Source: Cercospora beticola (lineage: Eukaryota; Ascomycota; Dothideomycetes; Mycosphaerellales; Mycosphaerellaceae). From it: DNA of 64,000 nt. The translations under genes were made by a program, and so were the position numbers. The notes below the pieces were generated by a model. It was given only the letters and a program-made list of their open reading frames with translations. It did no database searches and was not told where the DNA came from. Where the stretch lies: assembly GCF_033473495.1 (NCBI RefSeq), contig NC_088936.1, forward strand, positions 1,798,001 through 1,862,000, in the 5' to 3' direction. Shown piece by piece: positions 35,116 through 46,750 of this stretch (positions within the stretch are counted from its first letter, which is position 1; the number at the start of each line of letters is the position of its first letter).

Positions 35116-36818
35116 GTCGTGTTGCGCGCCGGCTGACGCTATGTCGGCCACCAAAAGTTGTTGCGGTCGTTGTCCGGCGTGCTGGTCATCTTGCTGTGGT
35201 CAATTCTGCGAGCAAACGAGAGATGCGGGTAATCAGGAATGCGTGTTGTGTAGCGGGGGGGGACAGGTTAATCTCGAACTACGTCAATGGTGGAAGGTGT
35301 AACAAGGCTCAAACCTGAACGCTGTTGGGATGACAGGTGGGCATCGCTTGTCGCCGCGCAGACGGGCAGGGCTAGACGTGCTTTGTACAACGTGGAAGTG
35401 TGCATATAACCCCCACAGGGACGGCTAGACCGCAGCGCCATCGCCTACGATACCAGTGCTTGCGGCGTGGTGTTGTTGCTAAATGAACGCGAGGGCAAGT
35501 GGACGCGATGCACGCTGCGGCTGGCTTGACTCTGACGAGCGGGCGGCATGTCCCGCAAACCATGTGCTCTGCTCTGCGCCCTCGTTGTCGATGATGGAGC
35601 GAGATGGCCATGGCTTGGGGGGAGATGGTGGAAGGACGTGCTCTCGCGAACGATTCATCTGTTCTTTTTATTAATCAACCTACTCCCGACCTCACCTGCT
35701 GCTCTGCATCTTCCTCCCCATCGCACCTGCACGCCAAATTCTCCGCTCCTGCGACATCGGGGCTCGACAGGAATTGGGTTTTGGAGAGAGCGGAAGGACA
35801 GATGTCTGGAACAGTTCTGGATCGCATCATTTGGCCGTCGGCGTGCAGAGACTGCGGCGCTGTGCCGAAATCCCTGCGCATGCACCAAACATTCTGCCCG
35901 CCAGAGTGCCAGAGTGCGAGCGAGAGTGGAGGCGACGAAGCGACGCCTGCTCCACTCAGCGCGTCGTTATGCCGAGGGTGCGAGCGAGCGCAGGCAGGTG
36001 TTGGCGTGGCAGCGCTGCGACGATGACTCCGCCGTGCGTGGCCAGCGCCGACGACATCCTCTCGCCGGCGCCATTGTTCGCCAGTCCGCCAGTCCTCCCC
36101 CACCAGCCATTGACGAGTGAGAGCGGCCCTTTGTAGTCGGCCGTCTAACCTGCTCTTCTCGGCAAAACACGGGCCTCATTGCTTTGATCGTGCATTATCT
36201 GCGCCCCGCGCTCTTTCCAGGCGCCCTCAACCCCTCGTCGCGCACGAGCAGTTCCTCCGCTGTTGTTTGTGGCAAGCTCTTTCGCCGTGTCATACTCCAC
36301 TAGACCACCACCGCACCACGCCCAGAGCTCGCGACCAGCAGCAGCAGCACCCTCCGCGAGGAACTGAGAGCTGCCCATCACCGACCAGGCCCAACGAAGC
36401 TCTCTCGATCCGCACAGCTCGACGAGGGACGCCGGCCCAGCTGAGACTGCATTCCTCATCTGGCGAGCTCTCAAGCTTTGCCCGCCCTCTGCACGCAAGC
36501 ACCGGGACAAGCAAGGCAGCGAGTGCTGTGCTGTGCTGCGTGTGCTCGAGCTCGACTGCTGCTCCCACTGCCGCCCGCCGCCAAACGACCCACGCACGTT
36601 ACGCCGTACCCATAGCTCGCCAGCAAGCTCCGAGCACCGCCCACCACGCAGCCCTCGGTCCAGTCATTGCGCCGCAACCAGGCCCCGTCACTGCGATCCA
36701 GCGGAACCCGTAGCTACACACAGCTTCGACAGCAACAGCTCGCAAACAGCTCTCAGCTCTGCTTGCTGTGCTTGCCGCCGCCGCTGCGACCAGCCAGAGC
36801 CAGGGTGCCCGCATTGCA
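35116..36818. other. Divergent promoter / long 5' leader region
   Basis: About 1.7 kb between the starts of the metallo-beta-lactamase-like gene and the zinc protein gene. It includes an 8-base G run near 35260 and short CAG tracts near 36340, with C/A-rich sequence consistent with a 5' UTR. The frames of up to 198 codons start at non-ATG codons and overlap each other. Confidence 0.5.
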
Positions 36819-38618
36819 ATGCCTCCACGAACCCATCTCACCTCGCAGTTTGCCGTCTCAGGCACCGAGAATGAGGTCGTGTGTCCGCTGCGCAACCAGG
36901 ACTCGTCCGCCTGTCGGAAGCGATGTCTCGGCGTAAGTCCTCCTCTCCACCACTGCCACCACCGCTCCGCGCCAGCGACCCCTCATTGCGCCCATGCGAA
37001 GCCTCCACGTACTGACAATGCGGCTCTGTACAGGAAAAGAAGTACCGCTCCATGCAAGAGCACATCCGCCGTGCCCACCCCGAATACTACATCCCCAAGC
37101 TGCCGGCGACGAAGGAGAGTTTCGAGTTGATGATCACCTCGCCGCCGCATGAGCGCCCCGCCATCGACCCCAATCACGCCAACCACCACCACAGCCACAG
37201 TCACTCCTCCCACAGCAACAACAATCATATCCCGCAGCACTCTGATCCGTCAGGTCTGTCACCCGCCTTCCACTTTGACACGCGGCTAGGCTCAGGCTCA
37301 TCCTTGGAAGGCTACCATACCCTCGGCCAGCATGATGGAGGCTACTACACGGCCGACGATCCACATGCCCTTGCCTTGTACAATGGTATGCAAGCCGAGC
37401 AGCGCTCCTCGGGCGAGTACCGTCGGGGCTCCCTGATACCCACCATCTCTGCTGCCAATGCCCTGGCGCAGTTGCACTATCACCGATCCGACTCGGAATC
37501 GGGCTGGGGAGAGAACAACATGCAGGTGAATTTCCCTGTCCTTGCTGACTCGCCTGTTACTGAAGCGGACTGTCTTCAGAATTACTTCCATGACCAGGGT
37601 CATGACTACAAGAATAATCAGCTGCATGTGGATCCTGCGCTGCAAGATTCTGCCTTCATGCATGATCAGGCGTACAATGTTGGTGCGGACCAAGACCAGC
37701 AAGGCCTTCTGCCAAGCAATCTCGCCCGCTCGCCACCAGATCGGACGACGACACTGCCGCCGCTGCAGCGTAGTCTGTCTCGGTCCGGTCAAATGGGCAG
37801 ACCGCGAAAATCCAGCCTTACCAGCGCCCGCATCAGTAAGCATGAGCGAAAGAGGTCAAAGGAGCTGGGTAAGGAGAATCGCGATGATTCTAATGCATTC
37901 TTTGCTAATGCACTGGCTGCAGGCCAACTCCATCCTGGCCGACGCTGGGAAGACTTGATTGAGGCTGCAGCTTCAGCAACAGAAGAGGAGGGATCACGGG
38001 ACCTCACTCCGGTACGTCGCTTCCCAATGCCCATGCCATATCCCGAAGCATTCTGCTGAAGCCGACGCCCCCTTGTGTCGTCCTGCACACATTGCTGATC
38101 TGCTCAAGCAGATTCCTGCATCGCCGTACCAGTCTCCTCAGGGCAACTCTCGCACATCACTGCCGCCCTTTGCACTCGGATCGCAGTTCCAATCGTTCCA
38201 AGCTTCACCATTGAATAGAGCATTGACGCCGCCGCCGGCGGATCACACCGGACTGGATCTCCAGACATTTCCTTCCGTGGACAGCAGCCTTAGTAGCAAT
38301 CTCAGCCATGCACACCACAACAGCGCCGACTCCGGATCGCAGTTCCATATCATGAACCCGTCGTCTATCGATTCAACGTCCTCGCCTATGTTCAACGCGA
38401 ATAAGACTGAGGGTGTGACTCATGCCAGCTACTGTGCTGGTTGCCGTCGACCGGCCAATATCAACGACATGTTCGGCTGCTCGGGTTGTATGGGTCCACT
38501 GTGCGGAGCCTGTACCGATGCACTCGTGAGTAGCCAGAGTCAGGGCCGTCCCGTCAAGTGCCCACGCTGCCACGCTTCGGACACCAGTTTTAAACCGTTC
38601 CAATTCGAGTTCGCGTAG
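36819..38618 (+). CDS. Conserved fungal zinc protein (C2H2-like N-terminus, zinc-ribbon C-terminus)
   Basis: Probable nuclear regulator. Modelled exons are 36819-36932, 37034-38011 and 38112-38618, about 532 residues to the first stop. The N-terminal motif spans intron 1: CPLRNQDSSAC, CRKRC, then EHIRRAHPE (C-x9-C-x3-C-x11-H-x4-H), followed by YYIPKLPATKESFELMI, a block recurring in filamentous fungi. The middle is His/Ser/Asn-rich and disordered. The C-terminus has a treble-clef-like cluster: CAGC, GCSGC, LCGAC and CPRC. Uncertainties: a 54-nt stopless intron candidate at 37526-37579 (GTGAAT..GCTGAC..CTTCAG), and the exact acceptor of intron 2 (38111, or 38048 giving a very short intron). 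The frame continues past the UAG at 38616. Confidence 0.75.
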
Positions 38619-39077
38619 CAGCCAGAGCTCCCCTTACCCACTGATTTAACATTCATGGGTGAGGCGCGAGCTGCGAGGAAACGATTGGATAGACGGATCT
38701 ATCCCACCAAAGGGAAGCTGGGAAAACGTGTCAGCATCAGCGCGCTTCCCAAGCTGTCAACACACACTCCGGTGGCGCTGAAAGGACTTCCCACACCACT
38801 GACAAGGCCAGTCTCTTCAACTTTTGGCCATGGGCCCGGCGAGCCGTTCAATATCGCTGCACATCAAGAAAGACTTGATTCTACATTCAAACTTGACGAT
38901 GAGCCGGCTCTAGACTGCGATCCTGGTGCAGACATGTTTCTGCCCGACGAACCGGTCTTTATGGAGCCGGCAGAACTTGAGAAATGCCTAGACGAGCACG
39001 AAGTGCTCAATTCTATAGAAGACGACGACCTGGATATTACTACGATGATCAAATCCGATGGGTATGAAGCTGGATAA
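38619..39077 (+). other. In-frame open extension past UAG (possible readthrough product)
   Basis: After the UAG of the zinc protein the same frame stays open for 152 codons to TAA at 39075-39077. The stop and the next two codons are TAG CAG CCA, matching the UAG-CAR-YYA readthrough context known from plant viruses. The encoded stretch looks coding: a basic start (MGEARAARKRLDRR), a Pro/Leu/Thr middle and an acidic helical end (EPAELEKCLDEHEVL). Alternatively it is a separate small gene beginning at ATG 38655 (140 residues), or the stop is a nonsense mutation or sequence error. No intron of normal size can remove the stop without deleting the zinc cluster. Confidence 0.5.
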
Positions 39078-40529
39078 CACGCAACGGAAGCTGCGGGCCA
39101 AAGGACATTCTACGGCATCAATGACAGACATTTGCCACCCAAGCGCAATCTGGCACATTGATGCCCTCGACCAGAGACGTTCCGCGCTCACGAAATCCAG
39201 GCTTAGATGCAGGAACATGCAAGCGCAAAGTGCACTTCGCTTCTAGGAACTCACTATTAGATGAAAAGAAAAGCCGCGAGGCTGACAGTCGTTATTGACT
39301 CATGACGACACGACACGAATATGACATGACAAAAAGAAAACGAGCAAAAGAGACGATCTTTCAGGATCATCAGGCGGCAAAGATCTGCTTTTGAAATCGC
39401 ATCGCAAGGCGCTGGTGGAGTTGATTTTGGCACTCCTACACGCATTCACAACCCGCCCTCCCTTGATTTGACTCCAATTCACCGCAAAATGAAAAAGTTC
39501 TCACTCGACGCTGGCGCTGGTTGGGGACCTTTGATACGCTTCTTGAAATTTGTAGATGGCTCGTGACCCTCCCTCCCCTTTTCCCCTGCTGTTGGTGATT
39601 TTCGCACGCCGCTTTTTTCTGTCACTGCCTATGGGGGAAGGAAATTATGTCCCGCAGAAGTGGACATTGGGGCTGATGTAGATAGATAGAGGAAGGGAGA
39701 TGGGATCTTGGCCCCATGAGAAGAGGGCAAACGAAGGAAGATAGCATCGGAGACGGGGGCTATGCAGGGCAGTGAAGGAGAAGCGAGGCAGTGAGGAAGG
39801 TGGTAGAATCTGCATGGAATACGATATGACGAAAACGTGAAGACTTCCAACATTGAGCCTCTCTGATACTCAGCACGCGTCGTTTCGTGCTACTTTCATC
39901 CAAATAGGCGAAAATTGTGCACTGACAAGAAGTCGTTTGTGTATACGATCTTTGGCAAGGAATCTTTGCCAATGCTGCTGCCACTTTCTCGCTTCTGCAT
40001 GCATCACATGCGAAAGACATATGCACGACATATTTTCGATGGCATCTGCATCGATCTATTGCATCCAGATGGTGGAGATTCCCACCAGCTGCGATTTCTG
40101 TGAATGTCTGGTGACGTGTCATTTGCTAAGGCTCGGGTATATAGTTAGGCGAGTGGAAGGATTCATGTTATGCGAAGCTTTTTGGGGTCCTTCGTCTCGT
40201 GCGAGTCGAGTAGCATGGATCTATGGAGGTAGCTCCGATAAGGAGTGATGGATTTAAGTGAGATGGTGCTGAAGGAGTTCGGGTGGTAAGGGAAAATGTC
40301 AGTGGAGGTGGTGGAGGAGCTGGAAAGTGGTTTGAGAAACTCGTGCCGCCATGGTAGAGTTACTCCCTCTATGGGATGCAATTTTACAAAAGTGATGTGT
40401 CTTGGTGTTCTGATTGTGAGACTGGTATTGGAATTCGTTCATGCCTGTTCTTTGCTACATTTCGACGGACACCATACACTCTTTCGTAATTGAGACTATA
40501 TAATCCACGCGGCTAACTGTTACGATCCT
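39078..40529. other. Intergenic, nothing recognised
   Basis: About 1.45 kb between two convergent genes. Purine/pyrimidine-skewed 3'-UTR-like sequence; no frame is convincing. Confidence 0.5.
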
Positions 40530-41088
40530 CTAGTTGTTGACAGTACATTGCAAGAACTTTCCCTTCTCGGCCCCTTCATGTGTAATTCCACCACAAAAGT
40601 ATACAATCGGGTTCCCATCCACAGCCTCTTCTCCCTTATCGTAGTAGACAACACGATGAAGACCGTACTGAACGTTGTTAGATATGCCACCATTATAAGG
40701 ACCATCAAAGATTAACGGGAACTCCTGGCGATTGTAATCATCCGAAGGACAGTTGTCGTTAAACGTGATGTCACCGTCTATGTAATCGTGAGGGAAACGA
40801 CCGTTTGGATTAATCTTTGGATTTTTTGCCGCGGCCGAGATTCTCCTTTTCGAGGATGGTGCCCCATTGTATGGCGGCGTAGATGTCTTTGTAGGAGAAG
40901 GTGTCACGGCCACAGGTCATTGTGGCACGGTGTGCGAGGTCTTGAACGTCGACTGGGGTCATACTTGGATCGTTGGGGAGTGGGTTGGATCCGCGAGCTA
41001 GGAGCGGGTTTGAGGGAGAAGTTGGGAGAGCCAGAGCTGAGGCACTGGTGGCCAAGATGGCGCTGATGGCGGCGGAGGAGAGATGCAT
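40530..41088 (-). CDS. Secreted guanyl-specific RNase (N1/T1 family), frame interrupted
   Basis: Extracellular ribonuclease of the microbial N1/T1 fold, which cleaves RNA 3' of guanosine. The start is ATG 41088 with a signal peptide of about 19 residues (rich in Ala/Ser/Leu, ends SALA). The catalytic elements known from RNase T1 are all visible in the distal part: the His in FPHDY, the Glu in EFPLI, the Arg in HRVV and the His in ITHEG. The proximal frame ends in a stop just after YAAIQWGTILEKEN, and the distal frame overlaps it by about 50 bases in another phase. The shift falls at a run of six A on the coding strand (40822-40827). No intron signals explain it. It is a pseudogene, a length variant or a sequence error. 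Secreted members can act on host cells, but nothing here shows that. Confidence 0.75.
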
Positions 41089-42361
41089 CCTTGGATGACA
41101 GGTTTCGTGCTAGCAAGAAGTGTCGTGGATTTTTGTCGGTTTATTCGATGGTGTTGGATGGAGCTTTGCGTTGATCTGGGGAGCCTGCGTTGTACCTGTC
41201 AAGTGAGACTTATCTGCCATTCTTTTATGTTTCGCTGAGTGCCATACCTAACAGTGGCTGCATCGAGCGATGGACAGAGCTGGCAGTACTGTGCCGCGAG
41301 CGTACAGGAAACATGAGTCCCAACACCTCCGTGGTATTGATAGAGTCCAAGAAGAATGCAACGAGTCGGACTGTGCCTCTTCGTATGAGACAGACGCATG
41401 CAGGACACGTCTTCGCCACCAATCAGTCTATTACACGTTTGGAACGAACGTTTGCCAACACGGTATGGATAGGAACAGCATTGAACTGCGCTGATGTTTC
41501 CGTTGCAGACGCCGCTCACTTGCTTGATCGTGCTGTCGTGATGCCTCACGTTACATCCACCGCCGCCATTACTTTGCGGAACTCTGTGCCGGATAGGACC
41601 TTGAGGAATGGCTCTGCTTTGATCGTCGACATCAAGCAGTGCCGGATGCATGCCTATGTCCGATGAGTTGGATGTCTGCGTCGGGAGCGCCATTTGCTAC
41701 ACAGTCTGCGCAAGAGGGCCTTATCGTCAGCATTATGCCTGCAGTCTCCATCCAGAGCTCGATCCGATTACAGTCTCCGACCAAAGTTAATGCCAAGGCC
41801 TATTCGCAGTTGTTCTTATTGGCGTGGTTGTCCAGCTGCCGTAGTTGATGCGCTTCTTTGTTCGGTATGTAATACGAACAAACGACCGATTGCCGAGCAA
41901 CCTGGGGAGTCCACAGCGGCTAAGCTCCCAAAGAAGCTTCTCATGGCCCATGGGCGGCTCATTAAGAATCCTGGCGTGGCGCCGCAAAGGATGTACTTGC
42001 CGTGAGAAGCTGCTGCGTAGAATCGAGGGACCTTAGCCGCGCGGTTGCATCGAGGTGAGGATCCTTCGAGGCGCAGTAGCTAAGCGCGGGCTAAAAGCGT
42101 AAAGAGCCAGGATGAAACAATAGGATAGATGTAATGTGCTGGCAAGCTGCGTCATAGCTCTTGCCAACTCACTGCAAATTGGTATTTGCGGGTCATCATG
42201 TAACAGAGTGTTGGTGTTGGATGCGTGACTCGAAGGCAGCCTGAAATCGAACATGAGTCAGTGTGCGTTGATGTACTTCAGAGCCATACCTCCTCACACC
42301 ATAGAAGTCCGATCCAACGTAGTCACTGCACTCCGTCCAATACAGTACCGCAGCCCACATT
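41089..42361. other. Divergent intergenic region
   Basis: About 1.3 kb between the divergent starts of the RNase gene and the DUF3632-like gene. The frames at 41190-41693 mirror each other on the two strands and look non-coding. Confidence 0.5.
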
Positions 42362-43153
42362 ATGCCTACTCAAGCCTGGTTTGAACCAAAGATCGCGCCT
42401 ACAGCGCACGCGTTGGACATAGGTGATGGCTGCCACCCAGATGAAGCCAAAGCTCTCGGCGACTATCTGAATGGCAACACGAACCCCGAAGAAGCTGCCA
42501 AGCGATTCACAGCACCCGTACTCGCAGACGCAAATCCCCCAAAGCGACTCTATCGCATTTGGGCACTACTCAGCGAAGCTCTAGTAGAGCTCACCGAAGA
42601 AGAGCGTCACATGACATTCGACCTCATGTCTGCAATTCAGGCACTTCCGCCATCATCTGGGGTTGACTGGGCGGAACTGACGGGGTTCGGCGCCATGTGG
42701 TATGATTTGTACAAAAGCCACTTACACGGTCCGCATCGATGGGAGAGGCAATACGAAGTCTTATCCGAAGAGGAGAAACGCGAGTTTCGCCAGGATTACA
42801 ATACCGTGGGTACAGCGGAGGCGGAAATGTTCGTTCGAGGCTTCCCAACAGTGGGGGAGTATTCAGGATTCAAGGTCCTCAACCTGCTTTGCTCACCGCT
42901 GCCCCGTGCTCTCAACATTTTCGTCAGTCACATGCACCCCTGGCTTCGTATCGCGGGGCCACAGTTGAAGGCGAAGGTCGACTGGTCGCAGACGGAAAAG
43001 CCTGCTGAGTGTTGGGAACGGCGGATTGATGGCAAGACGACAGCGTTTGACTGGGAAACCTGGAAGGAAGAGCTGTTGAAGCTTAGCAAAGACGGAAGCG
43101 GCCTTTCGGAGGAAGGTAGAAAAGTGGCTGCGGAGTGTTATGAGCTGATGTGA
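42362..43153 (+). CDS. DUF3632-like fungal protein
   Basis: Intronless 263-residue cytosolic protein. The layout, with AKRFTAPVLA near residue 50, then RLYRIWALLSEALVEL, FDLMSAIQALP and a Trp-rich middle (GFGAMWYDLYKSHLHGPHRWE), resembles the fungal DUF3632 family of unknown function. Helical overall, no signal peptide, no metal motif. The C-terminus (TWKEELLKLS..LSEEGRKVAAECYELM) is amphipathic. ATG 42362 starts the frame; stop TGA. The family call is from memory of the pattern and is moderate. Confidence 0.7.
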   Translation: MPTQAWFEPKIAPTAHALDIGDGCHPDEAKALGDYLNGNTNPEEAAKRFTAPVLADANPPKRLYRIWALLSEALVELTEEERHMTFDLMSAIQALPPSSGVDWAELTGFGAMWYDLYKSHLHGPHRWERQYEVLSEEEKREFRQDYNTVGTAEAEMFVRGFPTVGEYSGFKVLNLLCSPLPRALNIFVSHMHPWLRIAGPQLKAKVDWSQTEKPAECWERRIDGKTTAFDWETWKEELLKLSKDGSGLSEEGRKVAAECYELM

Positions 43154-45922
43154 TCGGTCATCTTACGAGTCCCCCAGTCATCAATCCAGCCTCGAATTGC
43201 AGTTTCTGTTGCCAAGCTGGCGCTTCATGGTCTGCTGTTGTAGATGGTGGACTCGCGATCGGCAGTAATGATCACCTGTGGCTTCTACAGCTGGCAACAT
43301 CCCAATCCAGTTCATGGGTCGCAGTTCTTAGTAGCTTCAGGGCTTTCTTTTTGCTCCTCGTCCTGGATAGCATGGAGTGGTGCTCACAGAAGGGAACGAG
43401 GTGAAGTATGACAAGCCAGCTGCCGTTACTCACCACGCGCAGCAAATCCCGGACTGGCTAGAAAACGTCGGCATTGGGGGCGCGTCGAGACACTGGAAAT
43501 GTCCGCCAGCGGCCTTGATGGAGTCTACTGACGTAGTATGTGCTCCTCTCGCTCGTTACTGGCCCCTCGTATCCTCACGCGAGGGAGACATCCGCGGATA
43601 TGCGAGCGCCCACATATTCTGTTCAAGAAACTCCGAGGACGGAGTGTGTCTCTATGAGAATTTGTCCGGGTGAGGTGTCTCTTGCGGAGTTCAAGTTATA
43701 CCGATTGCCGAGGGTAGCAAGTGTGCACCAAGATCTCGTCGCGTCACGTCATCAAATATGCGGTTGCTGGAGTGAGTGCTGTGACATGTGAAGAGTGGTC
43801 CGAGCTTTCTTCGGACAAAAGTGGAAGGTGGGATGGTGGGATGTGTCGGAAGAACGTCCGGTGGTATGTACTGCAGCGTACTCTGTAGAGGTGATTTGCA
43901 TGGCGTTGACATGTCGCGACCTGCACAGCAGTGGTTGATTTGTGCGCTGATCGTGCAGATGGCCGGCTGGGTGGCTTGCTGCTCGGCTGTCTTGCTAGAA
44001 GTCGTGGAATGGTCGCTCTCGTGTTGAGCAGGTTCTCGTACTTTTGCCGTGCTGAGATGCAAGTTGTTGAGAAACGTCGCTCGGAAAGAAGGCTCTGCGT
44101 TCATTCGTGGTTCGATCCATTGACTTTCTGCGCTTGTAGAGGCTACTGCTGTATGGTTTGCATTGAGTTTCGAATATTGCGGGAAGCCACTTCGGCTAGT
44201 GCCTACTTCGACGGCGTGGTTGATACGTGATAGGTGTTTGGACCAGACGCTATGATGCATGGTCAGGATGTTGCAGATGTGGATGAGGTAGCTTCGCGCG
44301 AGTGTGTTATTTGGCACGCTGGATCAGGTCATGGTCCGCTTCGTTAAGGATGAGCGGGTATGCGACTGGCCATCTTTTCAAAAGCGTCCTTGTGTTCTCT
44401 CCACTCGTGAACGTCGAGTGGAATGCAGAAACCGACGCTTGTGCAAACGAGATTTGCCGCGAGCTCGATCACGCTAGTTAGTGCTGCTCGTATGCACCTG
44501 TTGAAAGGAAGATGCTGCTTATGAGGCAGCTGGTGCAGCACTGCGCGGCGACAATTCCCGCAGTGCATGAGGGTCGCTTGGCTAAGGTGTCGATGTGACG
44601 CCCAGGCTCCCTGTCGCTAGGTCAGATGGCGGTGGTAGACCTGGTCGCTGGTTTCGTCAACCTCCAGCATGTTCATACGCCGAACGGGCAAGCAGTCCGA
44701 CGAGGCAGGATGTGCTCTCGCAACGTTGGTGCGTCATCCCGATGGGCGTCCAAGTGAAAACACAAATATGCCATAGGAGCCAGATAGGTCGACATTGACG
44801 TAGGCTGTGAGTGTACATACATGCATGATCGGCCTCACAGCGTAGGCAATGTGCGTGGTTGGGCCCGTCGGTGGGGAGCGGCAAAAACGGACAGCGTTAA
44901 GGTTTGGCAAACTCCAGCAGCGAGCTCCTCCTCCAAGCCGACAGCGCAGTGCTGGGCCTCTCACACACTCATGCACTGGTGCGAGGAGCTGGCAGGTGGG
45001 ACCAATTCTGTCGCTGAAAAGCAGCAGGGTCCCGCAGCTTCGCATCAATTTCCGCTTGCACCGACACCCATCCTCGCCCACAGCCTTTGACCTGCGTGCA
45101 CCGTCTGCTTGTCCGGCCGCAACTGTTTCCCTCGGGTTACCCATAAGCAGCAATCCCCAAAGCGCCAACCCGACCCAAAGCCAGACGCGACAACCTTTGC
45201 CGGCCGATAGTGCATAAGAGTCACCGACATTGCTCCCAGACATTCTCCTTCGCCGGCGTGTGCTGTGATAAGGCTTGAAGTCCCAAGCAGCGACACATCT
45301 CCCACACGCACCGTTTTCTCGCCGATCCTTCAGGACAACAGCATCATCACCATGGCTCCAGACATTGCACGATTGGGCTCCATCTCGCCCGAGGGCATGC
45401 TGGCCGAAAGGGAATTGCTGGACGCGTCTGCCAACACCGAGTACATTGGGCGCAGGCCGTCGACTTCCGGGCGAGACACGAAGAGAGTCCGTAAGTTGCA
45501 CCCCATTTCGCAGCCTCGCGTGGTGTGGTGAAGTCGAAATTGCCACAGCATCCGCGCCCACAAAACAAAAAATCTTCCTGCAGCCATACCACCAGAGCGC
45601 ACGTGTCGGCCCTGCACCTCCACGCACGCCCGTCGTTCTGGAAGAGCTTCTTTCAGCGTGGCCTGCAGGTGCTGTGTGGTTCGGCTTCGATAGGCCGTTC
45701 TGCACACCGCCTGATTGGGGAAAAGAATGCGGCGCGCGTGCTCCTCCCACTTCTACAAAACCTGCCCAACCCTCACCATCTCACCCGGCCATCATCACGC
45801 CTGCTGTTCATCCCACCGACACCTTCCGTTCGACGCTGGCAGCATCGGACAATCGCACCTCCCCACCACCATCACTATCCCCTCTATCGCACTCGACCTT
45901 TCAACAAGGACGCTGCCCCAGC
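43154..45922. other. Long intergenic region with possible upstream exon of Nep1
   Basis: About 2.8 kb. No gene is supported on the minus strand: the 208- and 338-codon frames begin at GTG, not ATG. A plus-strand ATG at 45352 in a strong context (CACCATGGC) opens a 59-codon frame with a good GTAAGT donor at 45491. It is either a leader ORF or an alternative first exon of the next gene (see findings). Confidence 0.5.
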
Positions 45923-46750
45923 ATGGCTAACCAGATGCCCACCTTTACAGGAACGCAGACGCAGTCGCTGCCTCCTCCCGCCCTGCCACAGCTCGTCGCT
46001 GAGCAGGCGCATCCCATCCCCGCGTCCGACAAGGACACCAAGCGCCTGATCGTCGTCCTCTCCAACGCCAGTCTCGAGACGTACAAAGCCGCCCACGGAG
46101 GCCGCAATGGCATAAAAGATGATAAATACTCGCTGCTCAACAGCGACGAGCATATCGGCGTAATGCGCAAGATGAATCGCGACATCAGCGACGCGCGTCC
46201 CGACATCACGCACCAGGTATGTTGACGCATCTCGTCCTTACCACATTAATCCAACATTAATGGCTGGTATCAGTGCCTACTCACCTTGCTCGACTCGCCT
46301 GTCAACAAGGCTGGCAAGCTCCAGATATACATCCACACCGCCAAGGGTGTTCTCATCGAAGTGTCGCCGACCGTTCGCATTCCGCGTACCTTTAAGCGCT
46401 TTGCTGGTCTGATGGTCCAGCTTCTACACAAGCTGTCCATTCGCAGCACAACCTCGCAAGAGAAGCTGCTCAAGGTCATCAAAAACCCCATCACCGATCA
46501 CCTACCGCCGAACTGCCGCAAAGTGACCCTTTCCTTCGATGCGCCCGTTGTGCGAGTACGCGACTACATCGGTGATCTTGGGCCGAGCGAGAGCATTTGC
46601 GTCTTCATCGGTGCCATGGCCAAGGGCGCCGACAATTTTGCCGACGAATACAAAGATGATTCGATCAGTATATCGAATTACTCGCTATCAGCAAGTGTGG
46701 CTTGCAGCAAATTCTGTCATGCTGCAGAGGATTGTTGGGACATTATCTAG
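45923..46750 (+). CDS. EMG1: 18S rRNA pseudouridine N1-methyltransferase Nep1/Emg1
   Basis: SPOUT-class methyltransferase of the small-subunit processome; it methylates the pseudouridine that becomes m1acp3-psi in 18S rRNA and is needed for 40S assembly in the nucleolus. Exons are 45923-46216 and 46274-46750 (57-nt intron), giving 256 residues, as in yeast (252). Signature blocks are all intact: [22 protein letters not shown] ending exon 1, [46 protein letters not shown] and [15 protein letters not shown]. The start at 45923 ([14 protein letters not shown] just after it) gives the usual fungal N-terminus. Confidence 0.95.

Noticed and set aside
36117..36713. 198-codon plus-strand frame upstream of the zinc protein
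   Set aside because: Starts at GTG; Ala/Arg/Ser/Thr-rich shadow composition, with competing minus-strand frames. More likely leader sequence.
43691..44317. 208-codon minus-strand frame
   Set aside because: Non-ATG start, no domain, and plus-strand frames of similar quality overlap it.
44344..44568. 74-codon minus-strand ORF beginning with ATG
   Set aside because: Protein-like composition but too short and unrecognised; no supporting signal peptide or motif.
44734..45750. 338-codon minus-strand open frame
   Set aside because: Begins at GTG, not ATG, has Arg/Gly/Trp-rich shadow composition and overlaps the Nep1 upstream exon region; no family features.
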